A DNA stretch of 8,688 nt from NCBI GenBank assembly GCA_028717025.1, contig JAQUOR010000066.1:1-8688 (forward strand), in the 5' to 3' direction. How positions within the stretch are numbered: position 1 is the stretch's first letter; the number at the start of each line of letters is the position of its first letter. The stretch comes from Candidatus Omnitrophota bacterium (GTDB lineage Bacteria > Omnitrophota > Gorgyraeia > Duberdicusellales > 4484-171). Under the pieces are notes generated by a model. That model saw only the letters and a list, made by a program, of their open reading frames with translations. It searched no databases and was not told where the DNA came from. Below, piece after piece: positions 5,176 to 8,688 of the stretch. Made by a program: the position numbers and the translations under genes.

Positions 5176-6117
5176 ATGATTATTTACTTTCTTGTAGCTG
5201 GCCTTTTTATTCTTTTAGTGATCATTATCATCCTCATCGTCAAGTCAGGCAGGGGAAGAGAAGACCTGCTGCTTCATCAAAAAATCGATTCCTTAAAAGA
5301 TGATTTTACAAAAAACATATTACAGGCACAGAGCAACTCTCTTCAGGTATCCAAAGATCTCCTTGCGGAACTTTCAAAACTTTACGAAAAGATAGGGGGC
5401 TTAGACAAGGAGAGTAACGAAATACTTACCCTTACCAAGTCTTTCCACGATATTCTAAAGCCGACAAAAGCGCGGGGTGTTTTAGGCGAAAGCATTTTAG
5501 AGATCCTACTCTACGACGCGCTTCCTCACGATGTAATTTTTCCTCAACACGCTTTCAAAAATGGGAAAAAAGTCGATTTTGTCATAAAACTGCCGCAGGG
5601 CTTAGTCCCCATTGATGCAAAATTTTCCCTGGAAACATTCAAAAGTTATCTCGATAGCATTTCCTTGGGGCCTGAAGGAGAACGCCAGAAAAAAATATTC
5701 TTAGACAGCGTTAAAAAACGCATAGAAGAAACTGCCAGCTATATATTTTCCGACGAAGGGACAACTGATTTCGCGCTTATGTATGTGCCTTCAGAGGCAG
5801 TGTATTATTCTATTATTACCGAAAGCACGCTTATCGATTACGCCCAAGGCAAAAGGGTCTTTTTAGTAGGGCCTCATACCTTGTATGTGTATTTACGCAC
5901 TATTTTAATAGGTTTTCATGCGCTTACCATTGAGAGGCGCGCAAAAGAGATCTATAACGCTTTACAGCAGCTTAACGGCGAGGTTAAAACGATTGCTGAA
6001 GATTACGCTGTTTTAGGGACGCATTTACGCAACGCAACCCTTAAGTATGACGATGCCAGGAAAAAGATGGAAGGAGTCTCGGTTAAAATAGCGAATATGG
6101 GTAAGGAGGAATCATGA
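5176..6117 (+). CDS. rmuC: RmuC-family protein, membrane-anchored nuclease-fold DNA recombination protein
   Basis: RmuC proteins limit recombination at inverted repeats in E. coli and carry a restriction-nuclease-like fold. From the ATG at 5176 the product has 313 residues. It starts with one membrane span (about 2-22), followed by a charged, probably coiled-coil stretch (25-95), then the RmuC domain. That domain has ARGVLGESILEILL (99-112), VDFVIKLP (133-140) and PIDAKF (145-150), consistent with the Glu...Asp...Asp-x-Lys core. FALMYVPSEAVY (199-210) and VFLVGPHTLYVYLRTI (228-243) are further family blocks. The frame is open upstream to a GTG at 5047. That extension is low-complexity translation of the hairpin cluster and lacks a ribosome site. 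The 5176 start places the membrane span at the N-terminus as in relatives. The stop overlaps the next start as ATGA. Confidence 0.93.
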   Translation: MIIYFLVAGLFILLVIIIILIVKSGRGREDLLLHQKIDSLKDDFTKNILQAQSNSLQVSKDLLAELSKLYEKIGGLDKESNEILTLTKSFHDILKPTKARGVLGESILEILLYDALPHDVIFPQHAFKNGKKVDFVIKLPQGLVPIDAKFSLETFKSYLDSISLGPEGERQKKIFLDSVKKRIEETASYIFSDEGTTDFALMYVPSEAVYYSIITESTLIDYAQGKRVFLVGPHTLYVYLRTILIGFHALTIERRAKEIYNALQQLNGEVKTIAEDYAVLGTHLRNATLKYDDARKKMEGVSVKIANMGKEES

Positions 6118-6437
6118 GGCCCTTTATCGCCGCCTTTTTGTCTTTTCTCTTAAACGGTTTAGGCCAGATTTATAACGGACAGATCAAGAAAGCGGTCATT
6201 TTTATTTTTATTTCGCTTGTTTTTATCGTTTCATTGGTCATAGGCTTATTGCTTGTTTTTAAAAGTTTTCTTTTAATGGCAACGCCCGGTTATAGCTTCA
6301 GTTTTCTCGCAAAAGGCGTTATTACGATCACGATTTCCGGATTCATCCTTTGCTTAAATGCCCTCGTAAGCATCATTGATGCCTATATGTATGCCCGGTC
6401 CCATGCAGATAATAGTAAAAGTAGTGCCTCACGCTAA
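6114..6437 (+). CDS. Small multi-span membrane protein with a TM2-like motif, function unknown
   Basis: The 107-residue product begins with a hydrophobic segment containing LLNGLGQIYNGQIKKA (12-27). This resembles the glycine-rich turn of TM2-type and related small membrane proteins (G-x-G-x-x-Y-x-G). Two further long hydrophobic segments follow at about 28-55 and 66-92, giving an estimated three spans and a short polar C-terminus. No catalytic residues are apparent. The start overlaps the rmuC stop by four bases, with GGAGGA just upstream at 6106-6111. This strongly suggests coupled translation and a real gene. The last 35 bases overlap the DUF167 gene. Confidence 0.7.
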   Translation: MRPFIAAFLSFLLNGLGQIYNGQIKKAVIFIFISLVFIVSLVIGLLLVFKSFLLMATPGYSFSFLAKGVITITISGFILCLNALVSIIDAYMYARSHADNSKSSASR

Positions 6438-6627
6438 AAAAGAAAGGGTCGAAGCAACCACAGAAGGTTTAAAGGTCTATATTAATGCGCCGGCGATTGA
6501 GGGCCGGGCGAATAAAAAACTCATAGAAGTCCTCGCTGAACATTTTAAGACCAAGAAATACAATATCGAAATTATTGCCGGGCAAAAGACAAGAAAAAAA
6601 ATTATCGAGATACGTGAAACTCATTGA
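6403..6627 (+). CDS. DUF167 (YggU) family protein
   Basis: This is a small conserved bacterial protein with no firmly assigned biochemical role. The 74 residues from the ATG at 6403 cover the whole domain: VKVVPHAKKE (5-14), GLKVYINAPAIEGRANKKLI (22-41), and near the end IIAGQKTRKKIIEI, matching the family's VxPxAKK, APxxEGxAN and GxxxRxK blocks. An earlier ATG at 6376 would add nine residues (MMPICMPGP) that do not belong to the domain and only read through the upstream gene, so 6403 is preferred. Its start overlaps the upstream membrane-protein gene by 35 bases, and its end overlaps pgeF by 14 bases. No clear ribosome site is seen, so translation is probably coupled. Confidence 0.88.
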   Translation: MQIIVKVVPHAKKERVEATTEGLKVYINAPAIEGRANKKLIEVLAEHFKTKKYNIEIIAGQKTRKKIIEIRETH

Positions 6628-7276
6628 AAAAGATTACTGCTATATTATAGATGACTTTTTTGATTATGAGATTATTGCCGGTTTCACCAAACCGGTACTT
6701 GCCGGTAACCCCGCGCAAGATATCTATGCTGCTCTTAAAAGTCTGAATTCTGATTTTGCAGTAAGCTATTTAAAACAAGTCCATTCTTCAACGATCCATT
6801 ATATTTCAAGCGAAGGAGTATACGTGGGCGATGGGCTATTTTCATCGCGTAATAAGCTGGCGCTTATAGTTAAGACCGCTGATTGTATGCCTCTTTTTTT
6901 TGCCAGCGCACAGCAGGGGACAGTAGGCATGGTGCACATGGGCTGGCGCAGTGCCTGGGCAGGTATCCTTGGTAATATTCCAAAAGAGCTTGCCTCATTT
7001 AAGGTGATCGCAGGAGTAGGTTTGCGTCCCTGTTGTTACAAGGTGGGAGAAGAATTTCTCAACTACCGGCAATTTTCTTCCGCTATTGAGAGAAAGAATA
7101 ACGAAGTATATTTTAACCCGATTCGTTTTACCAGGGAAACGCTGCTTATGCGCGGTCTTAAAGAAGAAAACTTTCTTGATACAGGGATATGCAGCGTCTG
7201 CTCTAAGGAGAAGTGTTTTTCATTTCGCCGGGATGCGACTACAAGCCGCACTCTTTCGTTCATTTTAAAAAAGTGA
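6614..7276 (+). CDS. pgeF: Peptidoglycan editing factor PgeF (YfiH / multicopper polyphenol oxidase-like family)
   Basis: Members of this family are metal-binding enzymes. E. coli YfiH has been linked to preventing misincorporation of amino acids into peptidoglycan precursors. Other members show purine nucleoside or laccase-like activity. With a GTG start at 6614 the product has 220 residues. KQVHSS supplies His57, GDGLFS (72-77) is the next block, and TADCMPLFF (88-96) supplies Cys91. VGMVHMGWRSAWAGIL (104-119) supplies His108, so the three predicted metal ligands are intact. AGVGLRPCCYKVGEEF (133-148) and the terminal CFSFRRDATTSRTLSFI are also characteristic. The frame extends to a TTG at 6575, but that adds 13 basic residues fully inside the DUF167 gene. 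The GTG matches the usual N-terminus better. It ends the overlapping rmuC chain. Confidence 0.92.
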   Translation: MKLIEKDYCYIIDDFFDYEIIAGFTKPVLAGNPAQDIYAALKSLNSDFAVSYLKQVHSSTIHYISSEGVYVGDGLFSSRNKLALIVKTADCMPLFFASAQQGTVGMVHMGWRSAWAGILGNIPKELASFKVIAGVGLRPCCYKVGEEFLNYRQFSSAIERKNNEVYFNPIRFTRETLLMRGLKEENFLDTGICSVCSKEKCFSFRRDATTSRTLSFILKK

Positions 7277-7311
7277 TTCCACAAAACGATAAAAATTGCT
7301 GAACATTCCTT

Positions 7312-7405
7312 TACAGATGCAAACGGATGGCTACGAATGTCGCGGATTTATTGATGGATTAATCCGCCCCATCTGTAGTGATCAGCGACATCCATCCTTA
7401 TGCAT
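7312..7405. repeat. Large bipartite palindromic element (REP-like)
   Basis: Two mutually exclusive folds are possible. Fold 1 pairs TACAGATG (7312-7319) with CATCTGTA (7370-7377), enclosing GCGGATT (7342-7348) paired with AATCCGC (7361-7367). Fold 2 pairs ATGCA, GGATGG and ATGTCGC (7317-7321, 7325-7330, 7337-7343) with GCGACAT, CCATCC and TGCAT (7385-7391, 7392-7397, 7401-7405), with one 6-base bulge. All listed stems are perfect. The dense nested symmetry fits a repeated extragenic palindrome or a decayed mobile-element end rather than a terminator. Confidence 0.5.
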
Positions 7406-7453
7406 AAAAATGGGAAAAGTCCCGTAAAAATTGTCCTTACATTTCCGGGATTC

Positions 7454-7464
7454 TATGGTACAAT
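7454..7464 (+). promoter_or_regulatory. Probable extended -10 promoter element of gcvT
   Basis: TATGGTACAAT includes TG-n-TACAAT, near consensus for an extended -10 element. It would start transcription near 7471, giving a leader of about 115 bases. TTACAT at 7437-7442 is a poor -35 candidate at 16 bases. The identical 11-mer occurs at 2611-2621. Confidence 0.42.
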
Positions 7465-7487
7465 TATCCCTTATTATTGAACAATAC

Positions 7488-7559
7488 ACCGCAAAGGTCG
7501 TTAAAAATTTTTGCGCTTCTGCGATTAGCGTTTTGCGGCTCCTTTTACGGTTTAGCGGT
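7488..7559 (+). promoter_or_regulatory. Foldable 5' leader of gcvT, no known riboswitch match
   Basis: ACCGC (7488-7492) pairs with GCGGT (7555-7559). This continues with AAA/TTT and then with CGTTAAAA (7499-7506) against TTTTACG (7543-7549) across small bulges. The loop holds CGCT/AGCG. The gcvT ATG is preceded by AT-rich sequence with no Shine-Dalgarno motif. The glycine riboswitch, often found before gcvT, was looked for and not recognised. Confidence 0.28.
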
Positions 7560-7586
7560 ATAAAATTTTCGTAGACCAGTTTAAAA

Positions 7587-8678
7587 ATGGACTTGCTTAA
7601 GACCCCTCTTTACGAAAAACACATAGAAAACAAAGCAAAAATAGTTGATTTCGGCGGCTGGGCTCTGCCCATAGAATACGAGAGTATTTTAAAAGAAACC
7701 AAGGCAGTCCGCACAACGGCCGGCCTTTTCGATGCTTCGCACATGGGCGAAATAAAAATAGAAGGCCCCCAGGCCCTTAACTTCCTTCAGCATCTTACTC
7801 CTAACGATATTTCTCTAACCAGTAAAGGCCAGCTGCAATATAATGTTTTTCTAAACGCTAACGCCGGCGTTATTGACGATTTAATGGTCTATAATTTAGG
7901 AGGCAGCTTTTTGTGCGTGGCCAATGCTTCGAATATCGATAAAGTATACGCCTGGCTTAAATTTAATCAAAGTAGCGGCGTCACTATTACCAATGAGAGC
8001 GCTTCGACCGCGCTTCTTTCGCTCCAGGGACCAAGAGCAGTAGACATTATGGAAGCAATTGCAGGCCCAGATATTCGTAACCTTAAATATATGCATTTTA
8101 TCGATTCGCAGATCGAGAAGATTAAAATGCTTATTTCTCGCAGCGGCTACACCGGAGAGGATGGTTTTGAGATATATTGTAACAATGATGATGCCGGTAT
8201 GCTGTGGGAGGAAATTACCAAAAAGGGCAAAGCGCATGGCTTAACGTTATGTGGTTTAGGCTCGCGCGATATCCTGCGTATAGAAGCAGGGTACCCTCTC
8301 TATGGACATGAATTAAGTGACACGATCAATCCTCTGGAAGCTTCTTTGGACTGGGTAGTCAAATTCAATAAAGAATTTATTGCGAAAGATATCTTGAAAA
8401 AAGCTAAAGATAAAGGTATAGCAAAGAAAAGAGTAGGATTCATGATGGAGGAGCGGGCAATCGCGCGGGCAGGCTATCAAATCTATTCAGGCAACAGCAT
8501 TGTGGGAGAGGTGACCAGCGGTACGTATTCTCCGAATATCGATAAGTTTATTGGTATGGCCTCGATTGCGGTTAAAGCAAGCGCTCCAAAAACGGCAGTT
8601 ACCATAAAAATACGCGATAGATTTTATAAAGCTACCATAACGAAATTTGATTTTATCCGGGCGAAGACAAAACGTTAA
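7587..8678 (+). CDS. gcvT: Aminomethyltransferase, T-protein of the glycine cleavage system
   Basis: GcvT takes the aminomethyl group from lipoylated H-protein and transfers its methylene carbon to tetrahydrofolate, releasing ammonia. The 363-residue length is normal and the gene is complete. The N-terminal block KIVDFGGWALPIEY (18-31) is followed by LFDASHMGEI (47-56). GVIDDLMVY (94-102) holds the conserved Asp pair 97-98, one of which is the catalytic Asp. CVANASNIDKVYAWL (110-124) is the folate-site segment. YTGEDGFEIY (188-197) and RDILRIEAGYPLYG (227-240) are further hallmarks. The C-terminal barrel (GEVTSGTYSPNIDKFIGMA) completes the protein, so it is GcvT rather than a YgfZ-like relative. 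Only ten bases follow the stop. The H- and P-protein genes expected next are outside the window. Confidence 0.96.
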   Translation: MDLLKTPLYEKHIENKAKIVDFGGWALPIEYESILKETKAVRTTAGLFDASHMGEIKIEGPQALNFLQHLTPNDISLTSKGQLQYNVFLNANAGVIDDLMVYNLGGSFLCVANASNIDKVYAWLKFNQSSGVTITNESASTALLSLQGPRAVDIMEAIAGPDIRNLKYMHFIDSQIEKIKMLISRSGYTGEDGFEIYCNNDDAGMLWEEITKKGKAHGLTLCGLGSRDILRIEAGYPLYGHELSDTINPLEASLDWVVKFNKEFIAKDILKKAKDKGIAKKRVGFMMEERAIARAGYQIYSGNSIVGEVTSGTYSPNIDKFIGMASIAVKASAPKTAVTIKIRDRFYKATITKFDFIRAKTKR

Positions 8679-8688
8679 TATCGCTAAT

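Larger units (their letters stand above)
7277..7586. other. 310-bp intergenic stretch upstream of gcvT
   Basis: No protein-coding gene is supported. The longest ATG frame I noticed, starting at 7400, has 26 codons and no recognisable family. The stretch contains a large palindromic element (7312-7405) and a short dyad across 7420-7450 (TCCCG...CGGGA with GTAA/TTAC inside). It also has an extended -10 candidate (7454-7464) and a leader of about 115 bases that can fold (7488-7559). I found no tRNA, no glycine-riboswitch core and no strong terminator for pgeF. Confidence 0.8.

Noticed and set aside
6575..6613. Longer PgeF start at TTG 6575
   Set aside because: A rare start codon lying wholly inside the DUF167 gene, adding 13 basic residues not expected in the family.
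7277..7586. Glycine riboswitch before gcvT
   Set aside because: Context made it likely, but I could not find the conserved glycine-aptamer core on either strand.
1..8688. CRISPR array, toxin-antitoxin, restriction or phage-defence genes
   Set aside because: No regular direct-repeat array and no defence-type protein motifs occur. All gene products belong to conserved housekeeping or unknown families.

Overview
All twelve supportable genes lie on the plus strand of a tightly packed bacterial chromosome segment of moderate GC. Every one is a housekeeping or conserved hypothetical bacterial gene. The gene set (DinB, SAM hydrolase, TtcA-like PP-loop protein, separate CoaB and CoaC, RmuC, DUF167, PgeF, GcvT), the divergent but complete motifs, and short or absent intergenic gaps fit an uncultured lineage. 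Omnitrophota or a related PVC-type phylum is my guess from protein flavour. I could not run a search, so this placement is an inference. I see no phage, plasmid, CRISPR, rRNA or tRNA feature.

Region 1 (1-2643) holds the 3' part of an NAD(P)H/FMN-type flavoprotein gene, a 68-residue single-span membrane protein, DNA polymerase IV (dinB) and a SAM hydroxide adenosyltransferase (DUF62). Region 2 (2644-4965) holds a TtcA-like tRNA thiolase, a stand-alone phosphopantothenoylcysteine synthetase (CoaB) and, after a 341-bp gap, a stand-alone phosphopantothenoylcysteine decarboxylase (CoaC). CoaB and CoaC catalyse consecutive steps of coenzyme A synthesis and are usually fused as CoaBC in bacteria. 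Region 3 (4966-7276) starts with a 210-bp cluster of hairpins. It continues with an overlapping chain: rmuC, a small membrane protein, a YggU/DUF167 protein and the peptidoglycan editing factor pgeF. Region 4 (7277-8688) is a 310-bp intergenic stretch with a large palindromic element and a promoter candidate, followed by gcvT, the aminomethyltransferase of the glycine cleavage system. The rest of that operon probably lies beyond the window.

The coding content is ordinary. The unexplained structure is in the three intergenic stretches, each dense in inverted repeats. The most striking is between coaB and coaC. It contains a 124-bp segment bounded by a 25-bp imperfect inverted repeat. It also contains a perfect 10-bp inverted pair and a 7-bp pair that cross each other just before the coaC Shine-Dalgarno sequence. 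This could be a relic of a mobile element, a structured leader RNA, or both. I found no clear evidence of a new multi-gene system.
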